NCBI GenBank assembly: GCA_030634425.1
Contig: DAOWAU010000047.1
Location: forward strand, 1-5,895
Length of the DNA: 5,895 nucleotides
Source: Dehalococcoidia bacterium
GTDB taxonomy: Bacteria > Chloroflexota > Dehalococcoidia > Dehalococcoidales > E44-bin46
Direction: 5' to 3'
Shown: positions 5,592 to 5,895 of the stretch, in pieces
Layout: every line of letters starts with the position of its first letter
How positions within the stretch are numbered: position 1 is the stretch's first letter
Translations under genes and position numbers: made by a program
The notes under the pieces: model-generated
The model's database searches: none
The model's input: only the letters and a program-made list of their open reading frames with translations
What the model was told of the DNA's origin: nothing

Positions 5592-5895
5592 TTGATAAAT
5601 AATCAGCAGAAACCCTCCTTCACTGAGGAAAAGGAACTGGCAAAGCAAGGCTACCGGCTTATTGCCGGCGTTGATGAAGCTGGGCGAGGTGCCCTGGCTG
5701 GCCCGGTGGTAGCCGCCGCCGTTATCCTGCCTCGCCGCCTGAAGGGGGCCTGGCTCGACGAGGTAAAAGACAGTAAACTGCTGAGACCGATGAAGCGGGA
5801 GTTCCTGTTTCACTACATCCATAAAACAGCCATCTCCGTAGGCATTGGCATGGCTCCTTCTGAGGTAATAGACACTCTGGGCATAATCAAAGCGA
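5592..5895 (+). CDS. rnhB: Ribonuclease HII, 3' partial
   Basis: RNase HII cuts the RNA strand of RNA-DNA hybrids and starts removal of single ribonucleotides from DNA. The 101 visible residues carry the family N-terminus: YRLIAGVDEAGRGALAGPVV (21-40) with the metal-binding pair Asp28-Glu29 and the GRG motif, then DSK (60-62), and the start of the IIKA segment at the window edge. The remaining catalytic aspartates lie beyond the window. The frame has no ATG or GTG between the mnmA stop (5562-5564) and the conserved core, so TTG 5592 is the most likely start, with AGGGG at 5581-5585 six bases upstream. A better ribosome-site match, AAGGAG at 5570-5575, lies 16 bases away, so the start is less certain than the identity. 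The gene sits 27 bases after mnmA and is probably co-transcribed with it. Confidence 0.93.
   Translation, partial: MINNQQKPSFTEEKELAKQGYRLIAGVDEAGRGALAGPVVAAAVILPRRLKGAWLDEVKDSKLLRPMKREFLFHYIHKTAISVGIGMAPSEVIDTLGIIKA

Noticed and set aside
1..5895. Defence island, mobile element, tRNA, rRNA, CRISPR array or other unknown system
   Set aside because: Coding density is near complete and every gene belongs to a recognisable conserved family. No repeats with spacers, transposase motifs or tRNA-like folds were seen.

Overview
This window is a compact, one-strand bacterial housekeeping segment. All seven genes lie on the plus strand, intergenic gaps total under 200 bases, and no RNA gene, insertion sequence, phage gene or CRISPR array is visible. 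The genes are a 5'-truncated rsmG (16S rRNA m7G methyltransferase), pdxS and pdxT (the two subunits of PLP synthase), an SpoIIIAA/Ycf45-like AAA-type ATPase with a C-terminal R3H domain, tmk (dTMP kinase) with a one-base frameshift near its start, mnmA (tRNA U34 2-thiouridylase), and a 3'-truncated rnhB (RNase HII). Base composition is balanced, and GTG and TTG starts appear alongside ATG. The R3H-ATPase, the DXP-independent PLP pathway and the protein sequence character suggest an anaerobic Chloroflexota of the Dehalococcoidia type. That placement is an inference from memory of the families, not from a search, and I hold it at about 0.6.

Layout. Bases 1-732 hold rsmG, whose first codons lie outside the window. 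A good sigma-70-type promoter (TTGATA, 17-base spacer, TAAAAT) sits across the end of rsmG. It should drive a tight pdxS-pdxT-R3H ATPase unit (767-3783), with gaps of 1 base and about 13 bases between its genes. A 93-base gap (3784-3876) follows and contains two consecutive inverted repeats, the second a perfect 13-bp stem with a 3-base loop that resembles a dispersed REP-type element. The next unit is tmk-mnmA-rnhB (3877 to the window end). Here tmk and mnmA overlap by 8 bases, and rnhB starts 27 bases after mnmA.

How the genes relate. PdxS and PdxT form one enzyme complex that makes pyridoxal 5'-phosphate from ribose 5-phosphate, glyceraldehyde 3-phosphate and glutamine. The other genes serve nucleic-acid maintenance: rRNA methylation (RsmG), tRNA thiolation (MnmA), DNA precursor supply (Tmk) and removal of ribonucleotides or RNA from DNA (RNase HII). 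The R3H ATPase has no assigned role.

No new multi-gene system is evident. The points worth checking are the single extra G in a seven-G run that breaks tmk inside its P-loop, the REP-like hairpin just upstream that shares a 10-base word with that run, the CxxC form of the MnmA active site, and the uncharacterised R3H ATPase.
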